Source of the DNA: Zobellella maritima
GTDB lineage: Bacteria > Pseudomonadota > Gammaproteobacteria > Enterobacterales > Aeromonadaceae
NCBI RefSeq assembly: GCF_003075035.1
Contig: NZ_QCZE01000001.1
Coordinates: 1,238,602 to 1,302,601 of the forward strand
Length of the DNA stretch: 64,000 bases
Direction: 5' to 3'
A program made the position numbers and the translations under genes. Position 1 is the first letter of the stretch, and each line of letters starts with the position of its first letter. Positions 26,538 to 36,517 of this stretch are shown here, in pieces. The notes under the pieces were generated by a model. It worked only from the letters and a program-made list of their open reading frames with translations, was not told where the DNA came from and made no database searches.

Positions 26538-27662
26538 TTATTCTGCCTCATATTCCGGGTTTGCCACCCGAACCAGAACTTCATCACGATAGCCAGTGAT
26601 CACCCGAACAAGACCGCATAGCTGCCGATCCAGTTCGGGATCATTGGTGTCAACTCGCAGCGGACGACCATGCAAGGAATTTATCTTGGATTTGGTCGCC
26701 AACAGCCAGATATTGTCGGGTCCCACGGCCCTGATGACCTGGGGACTCAGCTGTTGATTTCCACGACCAAAAATATGGCCCTGGCCACCGATCAGGGTGA
26801 TCACCAGCTTGCACTTTTTATCCTTGATATATTCATACAAGCCTCTGGCATCCAGATCTGAGGCAATAAGCCGGCCCTGGTGTACCAGGTCCACGCCCAA
26901 CAAGGTGTTCTCGAGGCCAAGGCGTTCCATCACAGCGGCGACCGTGGTGCCCGAGCCCATAATATAATAGCAGTCGTCCTCCATCCGCTCGATCACCTCA
27001 TCGGCGATGTCGGTCAGCACCAGTTCGGCAGACTCCTTGCCCGCCACCTTGACCGCCTGGATATATTCCAGCTCGCCGGGCACCCGCATCTCTCCATAAC
27101 GGCGGGCGCGCACCCTGCCCTCCCGAAAAGCCGCTTCATCGATGTCCATCACATCGGCCTGGATCAGGCTGACCGGCTCCCCCCTTACCAGCCGGGCCAG
27201 CAGCCGGCCGGTGCCGGCCGGGGTGACACCATAGACGCCGGAATGGATCTTCACGCCGGCAGGAATCCCCAGCACACACAGGCTTTCCGGAACCTCGGCA
27301 CAGATATCCCGGGCGGTGCCATCCCCCCCGGCGAACAGCAGCAGATCGACCCCCTCGCGCACCAATAATTGTACCGCCTGGTGAGTATCGACCGCGGTGC
27401 TGGGCCGGCCCGGCTGATAAAGGGTTTGATAGGGCAAATCCAGGGCCTGGCAGACGCTTTCGCCCATCTCGCCGGCAACTGTGTAGATAAAAAATTGATC
27501 CTTAAGCGCCACCAGCTCGGCCAAGGCCAGCTGGGTACGTTGCAACGCGCGCGGCTCGGCGCCACGGGCCAGGGCCTCTGCCGCCATGCCATCGCTACCC
27601 TTGAGGGCAACACTGCCACCCAATCCTGCGAACGGGTTTACAATCAATCCAATACGAAACAT
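26538..27662 (-). CDS. ATP-NAD kinase family protein
   Basis: The 374-residue protein begins MFRIGLIVNPFAGLGGSVAL and carries LLLFAGGDGTARDICAEV, the GGDG motif of NAD and diacylglycerol kinases, followed by GIPAGVKIHSGVYGVTP. The family is distinct from the essential NAD kinase NadK (about 290 residues) and resembles the ATP-NAD/acetoin-catabolism AcoX-type branch. Substrate is not established; NAD is a guess by family name. It is nine bases from epmC and adjoins yfcL, so the three form one operon. Confidence 0.85.
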   Translation of the reverse strand: MFRIGLIVNPFAGLGGSVALKGSDGMAAEALARGAEPRALQRTQLALAELVALKDQFFIYTVAGEMGESVCQALDLPYQTLYQPGRPSTAVDTHQAVQLLVREGVDLLLFAGGDGTARDICAEVPESLCVLGIPAGVKIHSGVYGVTPAGTGRLLARLVRGEPVSLIQADVMDIDEAAFREGRVRARRYGEMRVPGELEYIQAVKVAGKESAELVLTDIADEVIERMEDDCYYIMGSGTTVAAVMERLGLENTLLGVDLVHQGRLIASDLDARGLYEYIKDKKCKLVITLIGGQGHIFGRGNQQLSPQVIRAVGPDNIWLLATKSKINSLHGRPLRVDTNDPELDRQLCGLVRVITGYRDEVLVRVANPEYEAE

Positions 27663-27670
27663 GCCCTGCC

Positions 27671-28201
27671 CTATTGATAGTCAAAGTTGTCGGGAGTCAG
27701 CACGGGACGACCATAATGCTGCCTGAGTGCCGCCATAAAGCATTCGGCTCGCGGCGGAAAGCCGTTATCCAGGTAAGTCAGGGCCTGTTCCCGAACCCTG
27801 GCCTGAAAGGCGAGCCTGTCCGGCTCAACCGTACCGTTCAAATTGTCGCAGCTGACATTGAAGGAAAAGCCACAGCTCAGCGACAGGGCCCATTCTATTG
27901 CCTGGGGTTTGACCTCAACCGCTTCAAACTGTTGCTGCGCCCGGGCATCCCGACCGTCCGGGTGATACCAGTAACCGTAATCCACCTGGGTTCGCCGGGC
28001 CTCTCCCGCCAACAGCCAATGGGCGATCTCATGGAGGGCGCTGGCAAAATAACCGTGCGCAAATACCACCCTGTGATAGCTGACCCGCTCATCGGCAGGC
28101 AGATAGACAGGCTCGTCATCGCCTAATTCCAGACGGGTATTGTACGTGTCAAAGAAGGTTTGGTGAAACAGGGAAATCAGATCCCGGTAGCAAAATGACA
28201 T
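27671..28201 (-). CDS. epmC: Elongation factor P hydroxylase
   Basis: The 176-residue protein corresponds to E. coli EpmC (YfcM), which hydroxylates the beta-lysylated lysine of elongation factor P, the last step of EF-P activation. The metal-binding motif HEIAHWLLAGEARR is present, with DYGYWYHPDGRDARAQQQFE and ALSCGFSFNVSCDN downstream as in the family. epmA and epmB, needed earlier in the pathway, are not in the window. It leads the epmC / NAD-kinase-like / yfcL operon. Confidence 0.93.
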   Translation of the reverse strand: MSFCYRDLISLFHQTFFDTYNTRLELGDDEPVYLPADERVSYHRVVFAHGYFASALHEIAHWLLAGEARRTQVDYGYWYHPDGRDARAQQQFEAVEVKPQAIEWALSLSCGFSFNVSCDNLNGTVEPDRLAFQARVREQALTYLDNGFPPRAECFMAALRQHYGRPVLTPDNFDYQ

Positions 28202-28204
28202 GAT

Positions 28205-28231
28205 AAAAGCGGCTCCCTGTGCGAAGCCGCT
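28205..28231 (-). terminator. Terminator of aroC
   Basis: On the - strand AGCGGCT and AGCCGCT form a seven-base stem with a ten-base loop, followed by TTT. It lies between the aroC stop and the epmC start, so it separates the two transcripts. The rest of the 219-base gap shows no gene. Confidence 0.7.
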
Positions 28232-28420
28232 ATTTTACTCAACAGGTCTGCTCTCACAAGAGATGATTGCAACAGGTCCGACCCCGTGGCGATAGTGGGA
28301 GGCACGGCCCCGTGGTGAGTTGGCTGACAAACCATCAAATACCTTCAGCTACCATCACGGCCGGGTCACCCCTACCACTGGAGTCAGCCTTCCCACAAAG
28401 TGACAAACGGTATCCTGTAC

Positions 28421-29506
28421 TTACCTCAGCAACGGCGTGGTGATGCTGACTCCGGCATTTTGCGCCCGATGACGCATCAAATGATCGAGCAACACGATCG
28501 CCAGCATCGCCTCGGCAATAGGCACGGCACGGATACCGACACAAGGATCATGGCGGCCACGGGTCACCATCTCGGTCGCGTCCCCTTTTACGTCTATGGT
28601 TTTGCCCGGAACCATGATGCTGGAGGTCGGCTTGAGCGCTATGCTGGCCACGATATCCTGGCCGCTGGAAATACCACCCAATATGCCGCCCGCATGGTTG
28701 CTGGCAAAGCCTTCCGGGGTCATTTCATCCCTGTGTTCCGAGCCTTTCTGCTCGACCACATCGAAGCCGTCACCGATCTCCACTCCCTTGACCGCATTGA
28801 TGCTCATCAGCGCATGGGCGATGTCGGCATCCAGCCGGTCGAACACCGGCTCTCCCAGGCCCACAGGCACGCCGCTGGCGACCACCTGGATCTTGGCGCC
28901 GATGGAGTTGCCTTCTTTTTTCAGCTCGCGCATGTATTCATCAAGCTCACCCAGCTTGCCGGCGTCGGCAAAGAAGAAAGGATTGGTCTCGATAAGATCC
29001 CGGTCAAAGGCCTCGGCCTTGATCGGACCCAGCTGGGTTAAATGGCCATAGATGGATACGCCAAACTGGGCCAGCACCTTCTTGGCGATGGCGCCGGCGG
29101 CAACCCGCATGGCGGTTTCCCGGGCAGAGGAACGCCCCCCGCCCCGATAGTCACGGATGCCGTATTTCTGATGATAGGTGTAATCCGCATGACCGGGGCG
29201 GAACAAGTCCTTGATGGCGGAATAATCCTGAGAACGCTGATCGGTATTTTCAATCAGCAGGCCGATGGAAGTCCCCGTGGTCTTGCCTTCGAAAACCCCG
29301 CTCAGGATTTTAACCTGATCCGCTTCCCGCCTCTGGGTGGTAAAACGGGATGTGCCGGGCTTGCGCCGGTCCAGATCCTGCTGCAGATCCTCTTCTGTCA
29401 GCTCGACGCCCGGCGGAACGCCATCCACCACGGCGCCCAAGGCCAGGCCATGACTTTCGCCAAAAGTGGAGACACGAAAAAGGGTTCCAATACTGTTCCC
29501 TGCCAT
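28421..29506 (-). CDS. aroC: Chorismate synthase
   Basis: AroC converts EPSP to chorismate using reduced FMN, the last shared step to aromatic amino acids. The 361 residues match the family from [20 protein letters not shown] through [27 protein letters not shown] to the conserved [20 protein letters not shown] near the end. All three FMN-associated regions are intact. It lies 16 bases after prmB and forms one transcript with it, as in enteric bacteria, with a terminator after it. Confidence 0.97.
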   Translation of the reverse strand: MAGNSIGTLFRVSTFGESHGLALGAVVDGVPPGVELTEEDLQQDLDRRKPGTSRFTTQRREADQVKILSGVFEGKTTGTSIGLLIENTDQRSQDYSAIKDLFRPGHADYTYHQKYGIRDYRGGGRSSARETAMRVAAGAIAKKVLAQFGVSIYGHLTQLGPIKAEAFDRDLIETNPFFFADAGKLGELDEYMRELKKEGNSIGAKIQVVASGVPVGLGEPVFDRLDADIAHALMSINAVKGVEIGDGFDVVEQKGSEHRDEMTPEGFASNHAGGILGGISSGQDIVASIALKPTSSIMVPGKTIDVKGDATEMVTRGRHDPCVGIRAVPIAEAMLAIVLLDHLMRHRAQNAGVSITTPLLR

Positions 29507-29522
29507 TGTGGTTTCCTTTTGA

Positions 29523-30449
29523 TTAAACTAAAAACTGATCACGAAAAGGGAGAAGATCATTGCGGTTGATAACAAAAACTCCGTGGCCGCCCTTCTCCAG
29601 CTCTACCCAGGTCAACGGCAACTCGGGGAAGCAGGACTCCATATGTACCTGGCTGTTACCCACTTCCACCACCAGCAGGCCCTCGTCGGTCAGAAAATCA
29701 CAGGCCTGGGTCAGCAGGTTGCGGGTGAAATCCAGTCCGTCAAAGCCAGAAGCCAACGCCAACTCGGGCTCGTGCAGGAATTCCTCGGGCAAGTCGCTCA
29801 TGTCCTCTTCATCTACATAGGGGGGATTGGCGACGATCAGGTCATATTTATCCCCCGGGGGGAGCGCCGAGAACAGATCCGATTCGATCGGGATGACCTG
29901 TTGCTCCAGACCATGGTTTTGAATATTGATGTCCGCCACATCCAGGGCATCCCGGGAAATATCCAGGGCATCCACCTCGGCTTGGGGAAAAGCATGGGCC
30001 AGCGCAATGGCAATACAACCCGAGCCGGTGCACAGATCCATGATGCGGCTGGGCTCAGTGGTCAACCAGGGTGCAAATCGGTTGTCGATAAGTTCGGCGA
30101 TGGGGGATCGGGGAATCAACACCCGCTCATCCACATAAAATTCGTAGCCGGCAAACCAGGCGGTATGGGTGATATAAGGCGTAGGAAGACGCTGCTCTAC
30201 CCTTTGTTGCAGGGCGTCCAGCAGCAACTTGCGCTCCGACGGCAACAACCGGGCATCCCGTATGGTGGGCGGACAATCCAGCGGCAGGTGCAGCAAAGGT
30301 AAAATCAGCTGCACTGCATCATCCCAGGCATTGTCTGTGCCGTGACCGTAAAACAGACCTGCCTGCTGGAACCGGCTGGTGGCAAAACGCAGCCAATCGC
30401 CTATGGTGTGCAGCTCGATGAGTGCCTCATCATGAAAAACCGTGTCCAA
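29523..30449 (-). CDS. prmB: 50S ribosomal protein uL3 glutamine methyltransferase
   Basis: PrmB methylates a glutamine side chain of ribosomal protein uL3. The 308-residue sequence follows E. coli: [18 protein letters not shown] near the start, [18 protein letters not shown], the SAM motif [15 protein letters not shown] and the catalytic [10 protein letters not shown]. The close relative PrmC acts on release factors; the GHGTDN N-terminus marks this as PrmB. It is divergent from smrB by 55 bases and precedes aroC. Confidence 0.95.
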   Translation of the reverse strand: MDTVFHDEALIELHTIGDWLRFATSRFQQAGLFYGHGTDNAWDDAVQLILPLLHLPLDCPPTIRDARLLPSERKLLLDALQQRVEQRLPTPYITHTAWFAGYEFYVDERVLIPRSPIAELIDNRFAPWLTTEPSRIMDLCTGSGCIAIALAHAFPQAEVDALDISRDALDVADINIQNHGLEQQVIPIESDLFSALPPGDKYDLIVANPPYVDEEDMSDLPEEFLHEPELALASGFDGLDFTRNLLTQACDFLTDEGLLVVEVGNSQVHMESCFPELPLTWVELEKGGHGVFVINRNDLLPFRDQFLV

Positions 30450-30504
30450 AACCCCTTCACCTCGATAAAATGGCTGTTTTTGAGCAAACGGACCCCATCA
30501 GAAT

Positions 30505-31029
30505 ATGACTGCATCCACCCCACCCGAAGATGATGATAAAACACTCTTTAAGGAGGCAGTGCAGGGTGTCCGTAAAATAAAGCAGGATACCATAAGTCCG
30601 CACCGGGCGCCGGTCAAGGTGAAAGCACAACAGCGAATAGCCAAGAAAGACAGGGCCGAAGCGCACCCGTTTTCCGATCTCTACGAGCCATACCTGGATC
30701 AGGAAGGGCCTACACGTTACCGTCAGGACGATGCCTCGCCCTATGAATTGAAGAAATTACGGCGCGGTGACTATGTACCGGAGCTGTTTCTGGATTTGCA
30801 TGGCCTGACCCAGGAACAGGCCAAGGAGGAGTTATCGGCCCTGTTGTTGGCGGCCCGCCGTCAGCATGTGCGCTGCGTGTCCATCATGCATGGCCATGGC
30901 AAGCACATTCTGAAACAGCGTCTGCCCATGTGGCTGGCACAACATCCACAGGTGTTGGCCTTTCATCAAGCGACGCGGGAATGGGGCGGTGACGCCGCCC
31001 TGCTGGTATTGTTGAAAACCGAGTTATGA
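30505..31029 (+). CDS. smrB: Ribosome rescue factor SmrB
   Basis: The 174-residue protein has an N-terminal ribosome-binding extension and a C-terminal Smr domain with LDLHGLTQEQAKEELS and MHGHGKHILKQRLP. SmrB cleaves mRNA at collided ribosomes, allowing trans-translation rescue. Length and the divergent placement with prmB agree with E. coli. The start ATG at 30505 gives the usual short acidic N-terminus. Confidence 0.94.
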   Translation: MTASTPPEDDDKTLFKEAVQGVRKIKQDTISPHRAPVKVKAQQRIAKKDRAEAHPFSDLYEPYLDQEGPTRYRQDDASPYELKKLRRGDYVPELFLDLHGLTQEQAKEELSALLLAARRQHVRCVSIMHGHGKHILKQRLPMWLAQHPQVLAFHQATREWGGDAALLVLLKTEL

Positions 31030-31167
31030 AGCGATAGACAGCAGGCCCGAGTTTGCTCGGTGCAAAATGCTATTCGAATAACCGTGAACCTACAGCATGT
31101 CCCGCAGTCATGCCTGTAAAATACTGCCGCCTCAGGTACGGCAACGCCGAAACACGAACCTTCACTT

Positions 31168-31383
31168 TTATGAAGCCGCGTCTGCAGGCATGTGCAGCCG
31201 ATCTATCAGCCTGTTTATTTCCTGCACTGTGGTACGATGACGCTCATCTGCATGGGCAGGCATCACCAACATCCCTTTGGCATACCAAAACGCTCCCCGG
31301 CCACGAATATATAAGCGACCACTGAAAAAGGTTTTCACGTATTTGGCGATTAACAAAGGTTGATACTGTTTAAAAATACGCAT
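31168..31383 (-). CDS. Small conserved protein, function unknown
   Basis: The 71-residue frame begins MRIFKQYQPLLIAKYVKTFF, with AGAGGTGA as a good ribosome binding site before the ATG. The pattern FSGRLYIRGRGAFWYAKGMLVMP looks like a small beta-rich protein. I know similar short basic proteins in related bacteria but no name or role. It ends 138 bases after the convergent smrB gene and lies downstream of sixA. Confidence 0.55.
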   Translation of the reverse strand: MRIFKQYQPLLIAKYVKTFFSGRLYIRGRGAFWYAKGMLVMPAHADERHRTTVQEINRLIDRLHMPADAAS

Positions 31384-31419
31384 GACTCACCTCTGCTTAT
31401 TCTATTTTTTTACTTTACT

Positions 31420-31932
31420 CTACCCTAAAGACCTGCATTTCTGATAATAGTGTTCATAATGGGGTCGGATATTATGCGGCCCTTCCAACCAGTTAAAATC
31501 GGCACCCTGTCCCGGACGCAGAGTAATCTTGGCGATACCCGCGGTTACAAAGATCGGGGCCATCAGCGGTGGACACAGGCTTTCTACCAGGAAACCGACC
31601 AACGGCATATGGCTGACCACCAGCAGGTTGCCTGCCTCGTTAATTTCAGCATATGCCATTAGCAGGCTGGCTGCTATATCAGGATCCGCATTGGGCGTTA
31701 ACTCCTCGCACCATTCCACCTGCGACGCCGGTATCTTGTCGGCGATCTGCTCCCAGGTTTGCTTGGCGCGTAAATAAGGGCTGACCAATACCCGATCAAA
31801 TCCTGGTACCTGGGGTACCAACCACTGCGTCATTAAGCAGGTCTCATCCCTGCCTTGCTCAGTCAGGGGCCTCAGGGCATCACTGGATGCTTCCGGCGCC
31901 GACTGGCCATGGCGCATGATAAAGATATTCAT
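31420..31932 (-). CDS. sixA: Phosphohistidine phosphatase
   Basis: SixA removes phosphate from histidine phosphotransfer proteins. The 170-residue protein has the phosphoglycerate-mutase RHG motif (IFIMRHGQSAPEASSD) and RVLVSPYLRAKQTWEQIAD and VVSHMPLVGFLVESL, as in E. coli SixA (161 residues). I chose the ATG at 31932; GAGG stands five bases before it and the GTG two codons upstream lacks spacing. It lies near fadJ/fadI, as in E. coli. Confidence 0.9.
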   Translation of the reverse strand: MNIFIMRHGQSAPEASSDALRPLTEQGRDETCLMTQWLVPQVPGFDRVLVSPYLRAKQTWEQIADKIPASQVEWCEELTPNADPDIAASLLMAYAEINEAGNLLVVSHMPLVGFLVESLCPPLMAPIFVTAGIAKITLRPGQGADFNWLEGPHNIRPHYEHYYQKCRSLG

Positions 31933-32372
31933 CTCCACCTCACTTTAAGGCGAACTCCGCCCCTATCGGCGGGCATCATACCTTTGCTCTTCCCTGTGCT
32001 CAAGGATCCAGCTCACCCTTTGACCAAGAGGTCGAATGAGTCAAATCCAAGTCTACTTTTAGCTATAACATAAAGATCGCAACTTCACAGGAAATCCTGT
32101 TTTTCTTTGGCCGGGAAGCGGGAGACAAACGACAAGGCTAGCAAACCCTGGCTCAATTGCTGCCAAAGATTACCCTGAATTTATGACATTTTATTTAAAA
32201 AACAGAAAAAAAACTGGCCGAGAGGGCCAGTTAAAAGATGTCATACTAACGAGTGAACAGAAACCGAATCCGAGATCCCCCAGGTGACCATCAGGCTGTT
32301 AAGGTGACGCCAACAGTGCCCAGTTTAATCGCTCCCCTCATCGGCCTGCTTGATCTGAGTCAACAAAGCGCC
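31933..32372. other. Gene-poor gap upstream of sixA
   Basis: No convincing coding frame is visible. The stretch holds a terminator at 32204-32232 and, near 32020-32045, a TTTGAC / GTCAAA inverted pair that may belong to the sixA control region. Confidence 0.5.
32204..32232 (-). terminator. Terminator after the small membrane protein gene
   Basis: On the - strand AACTGGCC and GGCCAGTT form a perfect eight-base stem with a five-base loop, followed by a T-run corresponding to the A-run at 32204-32211. It ends transcripts arriving from 32373-32510. Confidence 0.88.
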
Positions 32373-32510
32373 TTATGCCTGTTTGCCGGTATCCAGCCAT
32401 AACAGAACCAGGCAGGTAAATACGGCGACACCGATAAAGCCGATCAGGAAGATGACCGGCATGGCGGCGTAGCCCAATACATTCCAGATTAATTTTTCCA
32501 GGGTACTCAT
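32373..32510 (-). CDS. TIGR02808-type short membrane protein
   Basis: A 45-residue protein, MSTLEKLIWNVLGYAAMPVI then FLIGFIGVAVFTCLVLLWLD, made of one long hydrophobic helix with short tails. It resembles the TIGR02808 family of very short proteins found in many marine gammaproteobacteria, whose role is unknown. I chose the ATG at 32510: GGAG stands seven bases upstream, while an ATG one codon earlier is too close. A perfect terminator follows. Confidence 0.8.
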   Translation of the reverse strand: MSTLEKLIWNVLGYAAMPVIFLIGFIGVAVFTCLVLLWLDTGKQA

Positions 32511-32585
32511 CATACCTCTCCAAACAGATCCTGATGAGACAAAGCCTAACCGCTGCGCCGGGCAACCGGTTTGAGCAAGATCAAG

Positions 32586-32786
32586 TCAGGCATGCCACAG
32601 GCTATATTTCATGCCCCGGGCGCACACCAGAGACCAACGCCGTTTGGCCATGAACAGCGGCAATACCGCAGGTCCGAACAGGCACCCCAGCAATGCCCAG
32701 CGACGCGGCGGCAGTGCACTTTGCACCGCCGCAACGTAATAAAACAAGCCGAAAAAAGGGGCAGTTAAGAGTAACAACAGCATCAT
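32586..32786 (-). CDS. Small two-helix membrane protein
   Basis: Sixty-six residues starting MMLLLLLTAPFFGLFYYVAA, with a second hydrophobic stretch ALLGCLFGPAVLPLFMA. GGAGGG stands close before the ATG. The protein is mostly membrane and has a basic C-terminal tail (KRRWSLVCARGMKYSLWHA). No known function. It probably shares a transcript with the TIGR02808-type gene. Confidence 0.6.
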   Translation of the reverse strand: MMLLLLLTAPFFGLFYYVAAVQSALPPRRWALLGCLFGPAVLPLFMAKRRWSLVCARGMKYSLWHA

Positions 32787-32896
32787 CAAATACCCTCCGC
32801 AATGGCGCAAGCCTAGCACAGCAGAGGTGGATTTTTAAGCATATCCAACGAGAAAATCGTCACTGGCAAGCGGCTGTGGATCGCTCTGGCCACCTA

Positions 32897-35032
32897 TCAG
32901 TAAAACCCCCGTCCCTCCTTTGCCCGACATTGCAGGGGCTCACAGGGTGCGAAGCGTTCGCCGTATTTACGGCTGAATTCCTGCATTTTCTCTACCAGTG
33001 ACCCTATACCCTGCTGCTGTATATGGTGGAAGGGCCCGCCCAGGAAGGGCGGAAAGCCGATGCCGAAGATGGCACCGATATCTCCGTCCCGGGCCGAGCC
33101 AATCACCCCTTCCTCCAGGGCAAGCACCGCCTCGTTCAGCATCTGGAGCACACAACGCTCGGCGATTTCCCGGGCGGGCAACCTGGCGGCGGGCTTGACC
33201 CCCAGCAACCGATAAACGGTTTTATCCACCGGCCTGGTTTTCTGCTGGCCATCAAAGCGATAAAACCCGCGACCATTCTTCTTGCCATAACGCTTGTCGT
33301 CCAGCAAGGCGGCAAACACCTCCGGCGCCTGAAACCGCTCCCCCAGCTCTTGCGTTAACACCGGCGCTATCTTGACGGCGATGTCTATGCCCACCTCATC
33401 CAGCAGGCTGATGGGACCCAGCGGAAAGCCGTAGTCCACCAGGGCGCTGTCGATGGCCTCAATGGGCTCACCCTCCAGCAGCAAGCGGGCCGCTTCATTC
33501 AAATAGGGCGCCAGGATCCGATTGACATAGAAGCCGGCCTTATCTCCGACCACGATCGGGGTCTTGCCCTGTTCCCGGGCCAGCTTCAGTGCTGTCGCAA
33601 CAGTTTCGGCACTGGTCCCCGCATGGGGGATCACTTCCGCCAACGGCATCTTGTCCACGGGGCTGAAGTAATGCAAACCGATCACCTGCTCCGGGCGCCG
33701 CGCCCTGGCGGCAATCTGATTGATCGGCAACGAAGAGGTGTTGGAGGCAAAAATGGTATGTGCCGGGCATTGAGCTTCGATTTCGGCAACCATATGCTGC
33801 TTTACCGCCAGATCCTCAAACACCGCCTCGACCACCATATCGACCCTGTCAAACCCCTTAAAGTCGATCCCCCCTGTCATACGTCCCAGCTGCAACATCA
33901 TCCGGGATTGACTCAATTTCTTGTTCCGTACTTTGGGTATCAGCAAACCATAGGCGGTCGCCATGGCCTGATTGATGCCTTTGTAGTCGATGTCCTTGAT
34001 GCGCACCGGCAATCCGGCCCTGGTTGCGGTGACATAGGCGATTCCGCCCCCCATCAGGCCTCCCCCCAACACACCGATACGCTGCAGGGGCAAAGGGTCG
34101 GCGCCGGCAAAGGTATGTGCTTTCTTCATCTCTGTGGTGGCGAAGAACAGATGCCGCAGCGCCACCGACTGGGAGCTCATCACCAGCGCACCGAAGGCCG
34201 CGGACTCGGCCGCCAGCCCTGATGACATGCCTTGCTCCAACCCGGTTCGCACCACCTCCAGCAGTTTTTCCGGCGCCGGATACTGACCCCGGGTTTTGTC
34301 CCTTAGACGACCCAACGCCTTGTTAAACACCAGCTTGCGACCGAGCGGATTTGCTTCCAGCAACAGTCTCTTGAGCCCGAACCGGCGCTTGTGCACGGGC
34401 TTTCCCTGACGTGCCAGCCGGATGGCGGTATCGAGCAGGATAGCTTCAGGTACCATATCGTCCACCAGACCGGCCTTGTATGCGGCGCGTGCGCTCAGCT
34501 GTTTGCCGGTGAGCATCATCTCCAGCGCCGGGGTCAGGCCGACCAGCCGGGGCAAACGCTGGGTGCCCCCGGAGCCGGGCAGCAGTCCCAGCTGCACTTC
34601 CGGCAAACCCAGCCGGGTGATATCGGCGTAGGAACACACCCGTCCGTGACAAGCCAGGGCCAGTTCAAGCCCACCTCCCAGGCAGGGGCCGTGAATGGCG
34701 GCAATAAGGGGCAGCTCCAGCGCCTCCAGTTCGGCAAAGATCTGCTGCCCGGCCCTAGCCAGGGCGGTCGCCTCGGCGGCTGTGGTACAGGCGGCCAGCA
34801 TGTTGATATCGGCCCCCGCCACAAAAGAGTCCGGCTTGCCGGAGCACAGTACCAGCCCTTGAATTTCATCATCCGCCTTCAGTTCCGCCAGCAATGCCCG
34901 GATCTCCTCGGCAAAGCTGGCACGCAGGGTATTCATGCGCTCACCGGGCACATCCAGGGTAATAATACCGATACCGTCATTCTTACTCAGGGTGAAACTG
35001 TGCACCTTGCTGGTCTGGGTCTGTTGGTTCAT
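32897..35032 (-). CDS. fadJ: Fatty-acid oxidation complex alpha subunit FadJ
   Basis: FadJ joins enoyl-CoA hydratase and 3-hydroxyacyl-CoA dehydrogenase activities of beta-oxidation. The 711-residue protein has the crotonase domain first ([20 protein letters not shown], then [18 protein letters not shown]), then the NAD-binding dehydrogenase domain from about residue 310 ([35 protein letters not shown]). Its length matches FadJ (about 714) as well as FadB, but the overlap with fadI and the position near fadL fit FadJ. The fadI stop and fadJ start overlap (ATGA). Confidence 0.95.
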   Translation of the reverse strand: MNQQTQTSKVHSFTLSKNDGIGIITLDVPGERMNTLRASFAEEIRALLAELKADDEIQGLVLCSGKPDSFVAGADINMLAACTTAAEATALARAGQQIFAELEALELPLIAAIHGPCLGGGLELALACHGRVCSYADITRLGLPEVQLGLLPGSGGTQRLPRLVGLTPALEMMLTGKQLSARAAYKAGLVDDMVPEAILLDTAIRLARQGKPVHKRRFGLKRLLLEANPLGRKLVFNKALGRLRDKTRGQYPAPEKLLEVVRTGLEQGMSSGLAAESAAFGALVMSSQSVALRHLFFATTEMKKAHTFAGADPLPLQRIGVLGGGLMGGGIAYVTATRAGLPVRIKDIDYKGINQAMATAYGLLIPKVRNKKLSQSRMMLQLGRMTGGIDFKGFDRVDMVVEAVFEDLAVKQHMVAEIEAQCPAHTIFASNTSSLPINQIAARARRPEQVIGLHYFSPVDKMPLAEVIPHAGTSAETVATALKLAREQGKTPIVVGDKAGFYVNRILAPYLNEAARLLLEGEPIEAIDSALVDYGFPLGPISLLDEVGIDIAVKIAPVLTQELGERFQAPEVFAALLDDKRYGKKNGRGFYRFDGQQKTRPVDKTVYRLLGVKPAARLPAREIAERCVLQMLNEAVLALEEGVIGSARDGDIGAIFGIGFPPFLGGPFHHIQQQGIGSLVEKMQEFSRKYGERFAPCEPLQCRAKEGRGFY

Positions 35033-36342
35033 TCCGCTGCCTCCAATACCATGGCTGCACCCAGGCCACCCGCGGCACAGGCTGTGGTTAACGCCAGTCC
35101 GCCCCCCCGGCGGTTCAGCTCTTTCAGGGTCTGGGTGATGATCCGTGCGCCGGTAGCGGCAAAGGGATGGCCATAGGCCAGGGAGCCACCCAGCACATTG
35201 AATTTACTCATGTCTACTTCACCGATAGCCTGGTTGCGATTCAGTTGTCGCTCGGCAAATTGTTGGCTTGCGAACATCTTCAGGTTGGCCAGCGTCTGGG
35301 CGGCAAACGCCTCGTGCATATCGATCAGATCCATATCGTTTAACCGACAACCGGCCCGCTCCAGTGCCAAGGGCGTCGCATAGGACGGGCCCAACAGCAT
35401 ATCCTGCCACACATCAATGGCACTATAGGCATAGCTGCGCAGATAACCCAGCGGCTTGATACCCAACGCTTTGGCGCGGCTTTCAGTCATCATCAATACG
35501 GCGGCGGCCCCGTCGGTCAAGGGCGTACTGTTGCCGGCGGTGACGGTACCGTGCCGCTTGTCAAAGGCTGGTTTCAACTTGCCATAGTCCGCCAGGCTGG
35601 ACTCAGCACGAATCGTGTTATCCTGCAACAAGGGGGCCGTAAATGGGGGGACATAGGCGGCCATCACCTCATCGGCGAGCCGCCCCTGCAGCCAGGCGGC
35701 ACTCGCCAGCCGGTGGGAGCGATGGGCCAGCTCATCCTGCTCCCTGCGGCTGATGCCGTGACTCTTGGCCATCTGCTCGGCGGTCTGTCCCATCGACAGG
35801 CCGGTAGAATACTCGGCTACCGCGGGCGGTACCGGCGCCAGATCCTTCAGAGCCAGACGACGTAAAATCTTTATCCTGGCCCCCAGCGTCCTGGCCTTGC
35901 TGAGGTCCAGCAAAACTTCGGCCAGCGCCCTGGAAACACCGATTGGCAACACCGATGAAGAATCGGCACCACCGGCCAGCCCGGTGCTGATCTGGCCCGC
36001 CATCATGGCTTCGGCAATATTGGAGACGGCCTGAAAGCTGGTAGCGCAGGCCCGCGAGACACTGTAGGCATCGGTTGTTACCGATAATTCCGTGCCCAGC
36101 ACAATCTCCCGGGCAATATTGGGTGCCTTGGGCATCTGGATCACCTGCCCAAACACCAATAGTTCTATCTCGTCGGGCGGGATGGGCATGCGGGCCAACA
36201 TTTCCGCCACCACCAGTGTGCCCAGCTCCAGAGCCGGGATGCCACGGTAGGCGGTCGCTTGTCGGGCAAAGGGGGTTCTCAGCCCGTCAACAATGGCGAT
36301 GCGGTCGCCCCTGGAGGTAATTAACTTGCTAGCCGGCGTCAT
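35029..36342 (-). CDS. fadI: Acetyl-CoA C-acyltransferase FadI
   Basis: FadI is the thiolase (beta subunit) that cleaves 3-ketoacyl-CoA in the FadI-FadJ complex. The 437-residue protein contains the acyl-accepting cysteine in [33 protein letters not shown] and the C-terminal cysteine in [17 protein letters not shown]. The N-terminus [20 protein letters not shown] is as in E. coli FadI. A FadR-type palindrome lies 20 bases before the ATG, and the gene overlaps fadJ by four bases. Confidence 0.96.
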   Translation of the reverse strand: MTPASKLITSRGDRIAIVDGLRTPFARQATAYRGIPALELGTLVVAEMLARMPIPPDEIELLVFGQVIQMPKAPNIAREIVLGTELSVTTDAYSVSRACATSFQAVSNIAEAMMAGQISTGLAGGADSSSVLPIGVSRALAEVLLDLSKARTLGARIKILRRLALKDLAPVPPAVAEYSTGLSMGQTAEQMAKSHGISRREQDELAHRSHRLASAAWLQGRLADEVMAAYVPPFTAPLLQDNTIRAESSLADYGKLKPAFDKRHGTVTAGNSTPLTDGAAAVLMMTESRAKALGIKPLGYLRSYAYSAIDVWQDMLLGPSYATPLALERAGCRLNDMDLIDMHEAFAAQTLANLKMFASQQFAERQLNRNQAIGEVDMSKFNVLGGSLAYGHPFAATGARIITQTLKELNRRGGGLALTTACAAGGLGAAMVLEAAE

Positions 36343-36361
36343 GTTCGTTCCTTGTTATCAA

Positions 36362-36374
36362 GAGGTCTGACCTC
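36362..36374. promoter_or_regulatory. FadR-type operator before fadI
   Basis: GAGGTCTGACCTC is a perfect 6-1-6 palindrome containing the FadR core GGTC-N-GACC. Its position just upstream of fadI fits repression of beta-oxidation genes that is relieved by acyl-CoA. No fadR gene is in the window, so the regulator is inferred from the known consensus. Confidence 0.75.
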
Positions 36375-36517
36375 AATGAGATATTAGCAACCCTGCAGCA
36401 GGTTTAAAACAGTTGATTGAAATCCTCCCGGATCCGGATAAACCCTATCAATTAGGCTGGAGTGCTCCCAATTCGCACATTAGACTTGGAAAAGCCGCCC
36501 CCAATCTACGGTGATCA

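Noticed and set aside
34391-35176. Open frame antisense to fadJ/fadI
   Set aside because: It has no motif and crosses two well-supported genes on the other strand.
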